From Phaeophleospora eucalypticola (taxonomy: Eukaryota > Ascomycota > Dothideomycetes > Mycosphaerellales > Mycosphaerellaceae), in contig JAKLNG010000009.1 in NCBI GenBank assembly GCA_022814565.1, positions 62,001 through 126,000 on the forward strand: a stretch of DNA of 64,000 nt. The letters run 5' to 3'. How positions within the stretch are numbered: position 1 is the first letter of the stretch; each line of letters starts with the position of its first letter. The translations under genes and the position numbers were made by a program. The notes beneath the pieces were generated by a model. It saw only the letters and a list, made by a program, of their open reading frames with translations, searched no databases and was not told the DNA's origin. Positions 53,860 to 64,000 of the stretch are shown in pieces.

Positions 53860-55320
53860 ATAGAACGTTTGCGAATCTAGCTATGTTCTATAAGACCTAT
53901 ACTACTAGATCTTAAGACTTCTTCCCTAATAAAGAAGAGATCTTTAGATCTTCTACTATAAGTCGGACTTTAATCGGAGTAAGTCGGAGCTAGTGTAGCA
54001 TAGTAGTATCTAGTACATAGAATCTAGCAAAGAAGGTCGCGAATCTAGTTAGCCTATAATAAAGGTCTAAGATTGATTCCAAAACTTTAACTTCCTTCTA
54101 CTAGAGAATTTTTAATCCTCTACTATTACTTAGACTTTTGTCGGAGTAAGTCGGAATTCAGGACTATAGTAGTTCTAAGCTAGTAGAATCTAGGACTAAA
54201 CATTGCGAATCTAGATAGTACTTATAGGGCCTAGAATAGTAGGTAGAAGTAAGATAGTCTTAAGACTACAAAACGTAGCTTTATCTAGTATTATAGTCTT
54301 TCTATAGTATAATCTACTTAAAACCAAACTTTTATAGCATTCTAATACACCTAGTAGATTGTTTAATATATCCTCGATCTAAGCTAAGACGTCTAAGATT
54401 AGTCTAAGAAGCTTAAGTTACTTTTACTAGAGACTCTTTAATCTTCTATTATAACTCGGACTTTACTCGGACCTGTTCGCAATTAGCTATACATAATAGT
54501 ACTTAGTCTCTAGGATCTAGCGTAAAAGATCGCGAATCTAGATTATATATATAGGGCTTATAGGAATAGAAAGAAATAAGGCTATCTTTAAAAGTAGAAA
54601 AGCTAGCCTATTACTAGGATTACTATTTCTTAATTTAAACCTAGCTTAAATAGCTCCTCTATAGACCTAGTAGAATAGTATATACGACTATAGTCCTAAG
54701 TAGAACGTCTTAGATCTAAAATCGAAGCTTTAAGGCTCTTCTTCTCTTTTTCTTCTAGTAGAGACTTTTAAACCTTCTATTACAACTCGGACTTCGGTCG
54801 GAGTAAGTCGGACCTAACTTTACAAATAATTTTATACCTCTTAGAATCTAGAATAAGAGATCGCAAATCTAAATAGTACTTATTAGGCCTATAGTAATAG
54901 GTAGAAGTAAGGTATTCTTAAGAAAGTACTTAAAGTATTCTTTAAAGTCTTCTACTACAACTCGGAATTATGTCAGAGTAAGTCGGAATAGGCCTAGTCG
55001 AGTGGTAAATAGTCCCTAGAGTCTAGAGTAGAAGGTTGCGAATCTAGATCATGCTTATTAGCCTTATAGTAGTAGAGAGAAGTAAGGTTATCTTAAGAGT
55101 AGAAACATAGGCCTTAAAGTAATGTCTTTCTTTACTATTTCTTACCTCGGACTTAGCTTCTATAGCTCTCTTATAGACCTATTCGACTAATTAATACGTT
55201 ACTAGTCTAAAGTAAAGGCACTTAGATCTAAAATCAAAGCTAAAAGGCTATCTTTCTCTACTAGAGACTTTTAAGTTCTCTACTACAAGTTAGACTTTAA
55301 TCGAGGTAAGTTAGGATTGG
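53860..55320. repeat. Tandem array B, same period, different sequence
   Basis: The motif tcggagtaagtcgga or a variant is found at 53974, 54141, about 54477, 54798, 54973 and 55301. The motif gcgaatctag or a variant is found at 53871, 54039, 54205, 54532, 54863 and 55038. Steps are 166-175 or about twice that (320-336), so the same roughly 165-bp period holds, with some units lacking the motif. A ctagtagagact..ctactataa segment is shared with array A. Confidence 0.75.
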
Positions 55321-55977
55321 GTCTATATACTATTTAGATCCCTAAGCGTCGAAAATTGTAAAAACCGAATCCTTATAAGCATTCTAGAAGCTAAGATAGA
55401 AGATAGAAGTAGAGATGTTCCTTCTAGTATACTATAGCTTATATCTTAGTCTACGTAATTCGGTGTTAATTCTATATAGTAGTTAAGACTTCTAAGAACT
55501 ATATAGAATGTCTTATAAGTCTTGTATACTAGTAGTAAGCCTTGAAAATAGGATACTTAAGATACTAGGAAGCTAGCCTTAAAAGTCGTCTTCTTTTAAG
55601 ATTTCGTTACTTATAGATAAGCTTATATAGCTTTGTCTATACCTACGTATTAGGTTAGAAAGGATCTTATCTTAGTTAGAGAGAGAGAAAGACGTAGATA
55701 AGTATAGAATGTTTAATAAGTTATACTGTTTTAGGATACATCGTAATATCGTATGCTAGAGTAACTCTGTTTCTCGTTTGACCTTGCTCGATAGAAGTCT
55801 TCGTCCTACCTCGACTCGGAGTTCAATCCAAAAGGTTTGACCCTTATCGAAATAAGACTTCGCTGTAGATACGCGCTTCGAGCCTCAACCATAATCATAT
55901 CGTGACATCCCGCAACTGAATCTCAAAATCGATCTCTGTCCTACTAAACTCCCTCAACGCTTGTTCGACTTCATTGC

Positions 55978-57192
55978 TCAAACCTTGTAATCGCACATCT
56001 CCTTGCTAAGCTTCTTCATCCACTCTGACGCTGGCGCAAGACCCCTGCCGGCTTGCAGGATCTCGCGAGCGTATTCAATCTGATCTTCCAAGTACTTGCG
56101 CTCCTCCACTGTGCCGAGACGATAGCCCCTGGAGATTTTGACAGCCGTCTGAATCTGCTCTTCGATTGCTTGGCGGAGGGGACGAGAGCGCTTGCAGGGG
56201 TTTTATTCAGAACGATCGTCAGCGGCCTCTTGAGGGCGGTCGATTGAAGTCGGCTGGGGCTTGACAGCAGGGCGATCAACAGCGGTTTTTCGAGGACGAT
56301 TGACTGGGCCCGCTAGGGCTTGACAGTAGGTTCCGAACGATCAAGATCGAAAAAACTTGAGACTCCAAGACGTTGATGTGGATCGGGCGTGGGTGGACGA
56401 ATGAAGTCTTGCCAGATTGGACAAGCCTCGATGGTTTGGTAAGATTTCGTCTCAAAAAGCTGACGGTATGCTCTCAAAAGGACCTCGTCCAAGGCTGTAG
56501 CATGTCTCTGTTATAGACGACATAATAGCTGGCGGCGATTTTCTCCAATTTCTCATCAGTGAGCCCTTCGAGTCTGTACTTGCCGTTCCGAAATCGAAGC
56601 CAATTTGTGAATCAATTCTGGCGACGGGTCTCTAGGTCTGTATCGTTTTTCTGGCTGGCCACTGGTCTGTTGTCTTATTCTCTTCCGGTCCTTCTCCTTC
56701 CTCGTCTCTTTGTCCTTCGATGCGGCTCCGATTCGCCCAATCGAGCTTCTGCGGAGGCGGCTCGGTCTCTTCCTCGGACTCTTCTTCATGTCCAAGAGCT
56801 TCGTCAGCGACCCGAGACCAAGAAGCGAGCACCACCGACACGTGAGCTGCGTTTCGAAGGGCATCTATTTTCAATTTCTCATAGGTCAAATACGCAATGT
56901 AAGAGGAAATGGCGTCGTAGTGAACAGAAGCGTGAGAGACTTGCCTCTCTACGACCTTTCGCTTGCTTTTGTAGTAGATGACATTCCGAGCGATGTAATC
57001 TGCGCCCTTCTTGACGGGGTACAGCCAAACGATGTGCTTACCAGATCTTATTTGATCAGCTTCGGCCTCAGCAGTTGCGTCATCTCTCAATGTGCCGACA
57101 ATGATGGCCGATCGCTTGACTGGCGATGGTACAGGGCGATGCTCAATTGTCCCATTGTCCTGGGTGGAAGACTGGCTGTCTCTGGCGGCCAT
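55978..57192 (-). pseudogene. Decayed gene of unknown family
   Basis: The ATG at 57192 opens a frame with protein-like sequence (MAARDSQSSTQDNG, then SAIIVGTLRDDATAEAEAD) to about 56632. Similar-quality sequence then continues in other frames without plausible introns: ELIH, then WLRFRNGKYRLEGLTDEKL, then DEVLLRAYRQLFETKSY, then VEERKYLEDQIEYAREILQAG up to a stop at 55978. At least three frame changes and two in-frame stops (TAG at 56313-56315, TAA at 56203-56205) break it. Both stops would arise from CAG/CAA by C-to-T at CpA. It lies right beside the RIP-like block. Unusual introns cannot be fully excluded. Confidence 0.55.
56213..56332. repeat. 60-bp imperfect tandem duplication in the decayed gene
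   Basis: Copies at about 56213-56272 and 56273-56332 share cgatc, agcgg, cgatTga and ggcttgacag segments in the same order. On the coding strand one copy has CAG (56254-56256) where the other has TAG (56313-56315). Confidence 0.7.
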
Positions 57193-57921
57193 GTTGACTG
57201 AAGAGAGAGTCTCTGTGTGTTTGTCTATGTTGTCGCTTGTTTGGATTAGTGAGCCCAAATGAGGGCCGGGTTTCAGATCTATATCGTCCTTGCCGGCGAT
57301 GAGAGTCAGATATGTCGAAATGCTGTAGCTTCGATGCCGACGATGGCTATCAGAACCGCGCCATGCGTGAAGAACTCGGTAGTGGTGATCTGGTGGCAGT
57401 GGCGGCGGCTCAGTATGGTATAACAAAAGAAAGAGAAGAGACTGGCTAAAACATGTTCAGTTGCCGGGTGGTCTATGCTTTGGCATGTGCGAAGCGCTAG
57501 CGTTGAAGGACTCGAGATGGAGAAGAAAAGAAGAAGGGGACAGAAAGCTTTGGAGGCGGCAAAAGGTGCAGTTGACAGAACAGAGCTGCTTCTGCCTCAT
57601 CAGTCGCTGCGATCATCCTTTGTATGTCACACTTCAGGTCAGCGAAAACAGCACGAGAAGCAGAATTGTCGTCGCCTTTGCCTCGCCATGACTCATCTGT
57701 CCATGTGCTAGCACGATGGAGACGGTGAACACATGAAGTCGCAGTGGAAGGATGGGTTTGTTCGAAACGACGGGGAAGAGGACTGATAAGATGACTAATG
57801 TGGGTCTCCAACCCATGCCGATCTTGAGCTTGTCAAGACTTCATCATCGCAGCAAGCACCAATCTATCTGTTCTGCATCTGCAGGTCTACCCCGATATTT
57901 TGTTCTATCATAACACAATCC
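57193..57921. other. Intergenic, nothing recognised
   Basis: This is the spacer between the decayed gene and the HNH-like gene, divergently oriented. Only short frames are seen. Confidence 0.35.
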
Positions 57922-58767
57922 ATGATTCCTCCAAGTGAGGAGTCCCAATTCGAAATTCTCAAAGATTGTCTGTCTACCAGCGTGATCCAGAGATTCGTGC
58001 CATCCAGTGGCAAGAAATCCAAACCACGAAAAGTCAAAGGAAGAAAGAATGAGATCAAGCCCGTTGCCGCCGAGAGGCAGCCCAACGGAGAAGACGACCC
58101 AAAGGATGCAGCCGAGCTAGCAGATTTCATTGAGGTCGGATCCATCGCCAGTCGTTTCAATTCCAAGTCTCTCTGCTAAGGATGCACGCAGTACCTGGCC
58201 GAGCAACTGTTTACCTCCCTTCCAGCCGATCTGCGGACTCTTTCCTACGCTCAAGTGCAGGAAGATGTCGCGTTGAAGGACAAGTATGCGGTGCCCATAG
58301 AGACCACCCTTCTCGAAGATCTCACCAAACCTCTCCCACTTTCGATCCCGGACTCCCTCTGTTCCTACGAGCTCCTCTCGGATCCATCAGACCTCGAAAA
58401 GTTCATCGAGCCTGTTATTACCTCCTACATCACATCAGTCACCGCCGCGCCACCGGAATATACCCCCTCACTGACAGCCTCTCGCCCAGACGGCTGCGAA
58501 ATTTGCGAACGCGAGCATCTCCCTCTAACATATCACCACCTGATTCCCAGACAGGTGCATGCGAAAGTGGTGAAGAGAGGCTGGCATGGAGAGTGGGAGC
58601 TACAAAAGGTCGCTTGGTTATGTCGAGCGTGTCATTCTTTCGTGCACAAGATCGCATCGAACGAGGAACTGGCGCGGGAGTGGTTTAGCGTGGAGCTGTT
58701 GTTGGAAAGGGAGGACGTGCAAAAATGGGCAGGCTGGGTTGGAAAAGTCAGGTGGAAAGCTCGATGA
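57922..58767 (+). CDS. HNH-like nuclease-fold protein
   Basis: Two exons (57922-58134 and 58192-58767) give 262 aa; the junction reads LADFIE/YLAEQLFTSLP. The N-terminus is a polar, basic region (GKKSKPRKVKGRK), perhaps nuclear-targeting. The C-terminal part has a zinc-type HNH pattern: CEICE, then TYHHLIPRQVHAKVVKRGW, then WLCRACHSFVHKIASNEELA. This family of conserved fungal proteins with an HNH-like motif has no established role that I know of. The donor GTCGGA is atypical, but the frame supports it. The motif HHLIP could allow nuclease activity; that is inference. Confidence 0.75.
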
Positions 58768-60773
58768 AAGACGATGAGCTGGAGTAATTCTAGTGAAATA
58801 AGAACGTCATCTCATCATGCCATTCGAGCTCCTGGTGCAGGAAGTATGACACAGTCGTATTCTGACAGGTTTGAAGGTTTCGCGCAAGGTGGGGGCGGTG
58901 CAAGATGCAGCGCTCCGTTATAGCAGAGCTCCGATTGTTGTGGCTTGCAGGGCTGAGAGCGCTGAGGGCCATGCCAGTAACTTTTGACGACCATAGCTGT
59001 CGAAGGTTTTGTGGCATCAGAAGGAGCCGTGTCAGTGCGATCGATAGTGGGGTAACCTATGGCTACGACTTACCTGGCTCCTCCCGCAACAGCTACAGCA
59101 CACGTACCATTGGTCGCTTTTGTATCCTTTGCAAACAACAGCTCATTTCGCTCACTTTCAAGAGGAGAATTAAGGTTGTACTTGGCAATTCGGTGCTGGC
59201 AGCTGATTCACAGGAACAGTGTTTTGAAGGTTTGATTGGACGAGGTTCATGCGAGTCTGGTTGTTCGTATCATCATCATCGATATTCTTCTGGGGAATCA
59301 GCCACCTCAGAGCCAACATGTCCTGCAGGAATCAAGCCGCGTGCTGGTAGTCGAGCTGAAAGTCCCCAGGTGTCGCAAAGGACTGAGCTCCGTCGGGTAT
59401 GCGTATCCTACCTAGAGACGGCGCATAAGCATGGGCCTGCTTCATGAATAGACGGCGTTTTGCGTGCTAGCTTGTGCGGCGGCATTGATACGCATTCAAG
59501 ACACACTGCTGTTGCAACAAGCCACCATGCGAGACACACCGCCATCCTTTCTATGCGTTGGATCGGGGAACGGATAGAGAAAAGTCGGGGCAGCCACGGA
59601 GAGCGCTAAAGGGAGCTCCTTGGGGCTTGTCAAGCCAAAATAGGCCACCACGACGGCATGGTGTTGCAGGATTCGCAGAGCTGTACGACGGAAGCAGTTA
59701 GTTCGATGCATGCCGACCACGAGGAGGGTCAGGCACGTGGCAGCGCAGGAAGGGCGATTGCCAAGGACGGCATGCTGGGCCAGTGGGAGGAGGAGGAGCC
59801 GAATGACAGGCTGAAGGAGGGGCCAGCAGTGTCGCACAGGGCTGCATGAGCGCGATCAAGCGTGCCGGCGGTCAACATGGATGGCGCATGGAGTGGCTTC
59901 GGGGAGGCCGCAAGAGGAGTGGTTGTGAGGAAGCGAGATTCGCAGACGCCTGGCTCGAGGTGGCTGACACGACGCAGCCACGACAATGCACTCGGAGGAC
60001 GTCAAAGATGCAGCGGAATTTATTGTGAATGTCGTGTTGACAACGATAGCAACATGTACGAGTAAGAGTAGAGGAGGAAAGATGCTGGAGCAGATCTGGA
60101 AACAACCGAGCGAGCGATCCCGATCCCGGAGCGCCGGAGAGTTGGCGAAGCGAACCGCCCGCGTGCACGGATCTCTCTGGGGTCGAGGAGGTGACAAGCC
60201 TTCACTTCCACTTCCAGAAGCGCGCGGTGGAAGTACAGCTACTCCAACCGTCTCTGTGCTTTTTCTACGCGCGCGCATTCGTTGGCCGGCAATGCGTACC
60301 TGAGAACCACGACGCCTCCTCCTGCGACTTTCTCGATATACGACACCCGACTCACCGCGCGCGTTCTATTGCGTTGTCGCCGAGCGGTCCGCAGCGCACC
60401 CCGTGCGAGCCGCATCCACAAGACTTCGCCTACGCCAACTCAGCCTCCCAATCCGTCGTAAGAAGGTCACTGCAAACACCTGCGTGCTTTGGCCTTGCAA
60501 TCGACCTCGACCTCGACCTCGACCTCGACCTCGACCTCGACCTCCACACCGCGCATCCCGCCTGCTATATATCCACCCGCGACCGCTACCTCGAACTCGA
60601 CTCGCCGCCTTACGAGCAGCTTCTCCACACTCGCGCCCAGCGTCAGTAGCGGCCTGGTGCCGACTAAGCCGAGACACGACACTTCACATCAGACCTACTC
60701 CTACCTCACCCCGCCGACCTTCTGTCAGACATCGGCGCGCCTACAACGACCACCACCTGTATACACATCCGCC
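58768..60773. other. Long spacer before metacaspase
   Basis: 2 kb with several 60-180 codon frames on both strands that overlap one another and lack domains. The last 400 bases are C-rich and probably the metacaspase promoter and leader, including the CTCGAC microsatellite. Confidence 0.4.
60501..60542. repeat. Hexanucleotide microsatellite (TCGACC)7
   Basis: Seven perfect copies of TCGACC sit 231 bp upstream of the metacaspase ATG. Both strands are open through it in several frames because six is a multiple of three. Confidence 0.95.
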
Positions 60774-62612
60774 ATGTCCTACTATCCCGGGCAAGGCTAC
60801 CACAATCAGTACCCTCCTCCCCAACAGTACCCGCCGCCGAATGGGTACGGCGCTCCCGCACCACCGTAAGCTTCCTCTTTGTCCCATATCCCCCTCGTAC
60901 ATGTCACCAGACTGAGCGTTCGCAGACAGTACGGCGGTCCTTCGCCGCAACCCCAGTGGAATGGAGGTTACGCGCCGCCTCCTGCTCCTGGCTATGGCCA
61001 GCCTCCCGCAAACTACGGCCACTCTCCTCAACCTCCCATGAACGCCGGTTATCCTCCTCCACAGCAATACCAGCAGCCACCACCTCAGCAAGGCGGCTAC
61101 GGAAGGCCACCTCCTCCCCCGACCACATCACAGGGCTTCGGCCACGGCGCGCCCCAGGGCTACACATTCCAGTACTCGAACTGCACCGGCCGCAGGAAAG
61201 CGCTGCTGATAGGTATCAACTACTTTGGACAACGAGGCCAGCTGCGAGGATGCATCAACGACGTGAAGAACATGTCATCATATCTGAACGGGCATTTTGG
61301 GTACAAGAGAGAGGATATGGTCATCTTGACAGATGATCAGCAGAACCCAATGAGTCAGCCTACCAAGGCCAACATCCTGCGAGCGATGCACTGGTTGGTG
61401 AAGGATGCCAGGCCAAACGACTCGCTGTTCTTCCACTACTCCGGACATGGTGGTCAGACCAAAGACCTGGATGGAGACGAAGAGGACGGATACGACGAGG
61501 TTATCTACCCCGTTGACTTCAGGCAAGCCGGTCATATTGTCGACGACGAGATGCACCGTATCATGTGAGTACCACGAACGACTATAAACTTCCCCACTGA
61601 CAGCATCAGGGTGCAACCGCTCCAGCCTGGTGTGCGATTGACAGCCATCTTCGACTCGTGCCACTCTGGCTCAGCGCTCGACCTCCCTTACATCTATTCC
61701 ACCCAGGGTGTCCTCAAGGAGCCGAACCTCGCAAAGGAGGCTGGCCAGGGACTGCTCAGTATTGTATCTTCATACGCACGAGGAGACATCGGAGGTATTG
61801 CCTCTACTGCCATGGGCTTCTTCAAGAAGGCCACCAGCGGCGGCGACGCGTACGAGCGCAACTTGCGCACAAAGACCAGCCCGGCGGATGTCATCATGTG
61901 GAGTGGCAGCAAGGACAGCCAAACATCGTATGTGGAACCCCTTTTTTCTGATGAGCCTGATTTGTTGCCCCCTGAGCCTGTCATGGCTTTCCCATGCTGG
62001 CAGAAAAATGTGCTTTCTGGGAACGTGCTGCAAAAACACATTGCTGTGTGACGTACTCATGTGGGAGCTTCAACTGGTGCGCGTGCAGCGTGGCGTTTGG
62101 TGGCGTTTGGGGAGCTCTCAGAGGAGTCCAATGCCGTGTGGTGTGACATGTAACGTATACTTTTTTGTACGTCCCTTCGCCTCGAGAAGCCCTGCGTGGC
62201 ACTCGAGGAGGAGGGACGACGAGTTGGGTTGACACCATCGCATCACGCCACCGACGCGGGAGCTCTCACTGGGCACAAACACAGATATGCTATCTTGCAC
62301 AAGCTTATAGTAGAGGTCGAGACTGACTTGCTTGCGTTTTCTAGGGCCGACGCCTCCATCGCTGGTCAAGCTACAGGTGCCATGTCGTGGGCTTTCATCA
62401 CGGCTCTTAAGAAGAACCCGCAACAAAGCTACGTCCAGCTCCTCAACAGCATTCGCGATGAGCTAGAAGCGAGATACTCGCAGAAGCCGCAGCTGAGCTG
62501 CAGCCATCCTCTTGGTAAGTCACAGCAGTCGTCACTCAGTCTCCATTGGGTTGCGGCGTGAGAGGCTAACGTGTACTGTGTGATAGATACGAACTTGTTG
62601 TACGTGATGTAA
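60774..62612 (+). CDS. Metacaspase (type I)
   Basis: Type I metacaspases are calcium-dependent Arg/Lys-specific cysteine proteases in fungal stress and ageing. Five exons (60774-60865, 60926-61564, 61610-61927, 62345-62514, 62587-62612) give 414 aa. The N-terminal 130 residues are a Pro/Gln/Gly/Tyr-rich prodomain. The p20-like part starts RRKALLIGINYFGQRGQLRGCINDV. Catalytic His205 is in FHYSGHGGQ and Cys261 in FDSCHSG. The end reads QLSCSHPL/DTNLLYVM, typical of the family. The third intron is 417 nt, against 45-72 nt for the others. All active-site residues are present. Confidence 0.92.
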
Positions 62613-63044
62613 ATACCCGACTCAGTCTGCTTGACGCACGACGGGGTCCCAAAAGCCGATAGACGATTGGATGTAATCATGATGGGATGGGCGGGAACGA
62701 GACATGCATCGGGTCGGAGGGTTTGAGGTCGGGAAAGCGCAATATTACGCGTCATTTGGGGATTGTCGTGAACACCATTATCATCTTTCTTCGTTGTGAG
62801 GCCGGACGCGACTGCGTGTACAAAACGTGAGCGAGACTGAAAAATTCGAATGGAACGAGCAAAATGCAACACAGCATCTATTCCATCCATCAGCACGTAG
62901 TAGCCATGCCAAATATCCTTCTACCGATCTATCCTCTATTAAGACGACCTACGCCGCCCGAGCTGAGTATCGATGATTTGGGCTACGTCAGCCACATCAA
63001 TGGTATCATTATCTGTTCATTCTTCCCATCTTCATTTTCGGTCA
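62613..63044. other. Convergent 3' spacer
   Basis: This lies between the metacaspase and the partial minus-strand gene at the window end. No feature stands out. Confidence 0.35.
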
Positions 63045-64000
63045 CTAGGAATCCAGCGCAAAAGTCGGGATCCAGGCGTCTAGCTGTCCATCTAGCCCGC
63101 TGCTCTCCCACGGTGGCAAGCCCACAGCCTCGTTCCTTGATCCCACTGCCGTCTCTGCAGGCTGCCACGTCCACCCGGTCGGGTCACTGGTGAACAGGCT
63201 CTGCAGTTCCTCAAAATTGATCTGTTCGATCGGAGCTGTCGAGCCGACTCGCAATTCGGGTGCTAGCAGCGACTCGTCGCCACTGTGGCCATCGTTTCCA
63301 CGTCCCGGACCTATTTGATGACCATTGCTGTGCGGATAGGCACCCGTCGGGGTCGGACGCGATTGCGGTGTTGGAGTGAAGGTCGGCGTAGTCTGCGAGA
63401 TGTTTGGCTGCTTTTGCGGAGCATGCTTTTCGGGTATTGATTTTCGAGCGAGATTGTAGATCGATAGAGGATTCAAAATGTAGTCCGGCGCACTCTGTGC
63501 GGGAGTTCCTGGCGCAGATTGCGATGCGGTCTCGTCTGCTTCGTTATTCGAGTATGGGTCTTCGGGAATGAGGTTCTGGCCTCCGCAGCGGCCTTCTTCG
63601 GATTCGATGCCAACCTTCTCCAGCATGGAATCGGCGGCTTTCGACAAAGGTATCGCGGCGGCGTACATCGAGCGCATGATCTTGAGGGCTTTGACATTGT
63701 TGCGCACATGCGGGATGGTTTCGGCAAGAAGTGCTTTGCTGGATTCTGCTGATGGGTCGATGAGTTGAGTGAGGTAAAAGAGCATGATTTTGCACGAGTC
63801 GTAGAGGATGGTCGGCAACCAGCTGTCCGCGATGGCGTGAGGTCCATGACGAAGTGCTTCGGCCATTATCGTTGCAAGGCTCCTTGCGTGACCGAAAAGT
63901 GTCGATTGTAGTTGGCGAAGAAACTCTGCTTGTTCGGGCGGAAAGGCCACGGCAGAGCGAAGTTTGTACAGCCCAGGCGCTCCTGCAATTACCATCAGTC
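63045..64000 (-). CDS. C-terminal part of a probable fungal transcription factor (partial)
   Basis: About 316 codons end at the stop at 63045; the gene runs off the window at the 5' side, and an acceptor-like TGCAG near the edge suggests that an intron or further exon follows. The N-terminal half is helical (AEFLRQLQSTLFGHARSLATI, WLPTILYDSCKIMLFYLTQL and RNNVKALKIMRSMYAAAIPLSKAA). It resembles the C-terminal part of the middle homology region of Zn2Cys6 activators. The rest is Pro/Ser/Gly-rich and ends with an aromatic-acidic tail (FEELQSLFTSDPTGWTWQP), a typical activation region. The DNA-binding domain would be outside the window, so the call is tentative. Confidence 0.5.
   Translation of the reverse strand, partial: LMVIAGAPGLYKLRSAVAFPPEQAEFLRQLQSTLFGHARSLATIMAEALRHGPHAIADSWLPTILYDSCKIMLFYLTQLIDPSAESSKALLAETIPHVRNNVKALKIMRSMYAAAIPLSKAADSMLEKVGIESEEGRCGGQNLIPEDPYSNNEADETASQSAPGTPAQSAPDYILNPLSIYNLARKSIPEKHAPQKQPNISQTTPTFTPTPQSRPTPTGAYPHSNGHQIGPGRGNDGHSGDESLLAPELRVGSTAPIEQINFEELQSLFTSDPTGWTWQPAETAVGSRNEAVGLPPWESSGLDGQLDAWIPTFALDS

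Larger units (their letters stand above)
49430..55740. repeat. AT-rich, RIP-like repeat block
   Basis: There is no reading frame of 60 codons on either strand for over 6 kb. TpA is very common, while CpA and TpG are almost absent; several whole 60-base lines (for example 50521-50640) contain neither. That is the mark of C-to-T mutation at CpA by repeat-induced point mutation. The two flanks are ordinary gene-bearing DNA. Both sub-arrays listed below lie inside. Confidence 0.85.

Noticed and set aside
49430..55740. CRISPR-like or transposon interpretation of the repeat block
   Set aside because: Units are long and diverged with no conserved short repeat or spacer pattern. No transposase or reverse-transcriptase frame, terminal repeats or target-site duplications were seen.
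49430..55740. Telomere or subtelomere
   Set aside because: No TTAGGG tracts are seen and conserved genes lie on both sides.
56559..57201. Plus-strand frames of 140-163 codons
   Set aside because: They are the reverse shadow of the decayed minus-strand gene.
58905..59447. 180-codon plus-strand frame
   Set aside because: Irregular composition, no domain, no conserved-looking segments, overlaps other frames on the opposite strand.

Overview
The window is nuclear DNA of a filamentous ascomycete (Pezizomycotina; a Dothideomycete is my best guess, by inference). Split genes read cleanly only after removing GT..AG introns of about 45-60 nt. The gene set is typical of moulds: pH-signalling calpain PalB, metacaspase, F-box proteins, tyrosinase, GH32 sucrase and cysteine-rich secreted proteins. 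One 6.3 kb AT-rich block has the hallmark of repeat-induced point mutation (RIP): it is rich in TpA, nearly lacks CpA/TpG and has no open frame.

Layout. 1-12 kb: a five-exon tyrosinase, two F-box-like genes flanking a tandem thioredoxin-fold (HCCA isomerase/DsbA-like) protein, two small membrane proteins and a PEBP-family protein. 12-17 kb: a RING+YEATS protein, then GRC3 (polynucleotide kinase of pre-rRNA processing) and RPA34 (RNA polymerase I subunit), divergent from a 167 bp spacer. 17-27 kb: an eight-cysteine secreted protein, then five consecutive same-strand genes for disordered proteins of unknown function; two are clear tandem paralogs and a third may be related. 27-31 kb: NOP56 divergent from the complex I subunit NDUFA13/GRIM-19, then an acidic protein. 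31.9 kb: tRNA-Cys(GCA) with a 12-nt intron. 32-47 kb: a CaM kinase, a GH32 enzyme, a MAPEG protein, a small mitochondrial membrane protein, the adenine-nucleotide carrier ANT1, PalB/RIM13 and an oxysterol-binding protein. 48 kb: a nine-cysteine secreted protein.

49.4-55.7 kb is the most unusual part: a degenerate tandem array with a period of about 157-170 bp running for over 5 kb. On its far side lies a decayed gene (55978-57192) with frameshifts and C-to-T-type stop codons. Core genes resume with an HNH-like protein, a five-exon metacaspase with one unusually long intron, and the C-terminal part of a probable transcription factor cut by the window edge.

Functional themes: ribosome biogenesis (GRC3, RPA34, NOP56) is represented three times, each time beside a divergent or compact promoter. 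Stress, pH and calcium signalling is represented by CMK, PalB and the metacaspase. Two candidate effectors lie beside lineage-specific or repeat-rich DNA. Exon coordinates were worked out by hand from frame and splice signals; every multi-exon model given here sums to a whole number of codons.
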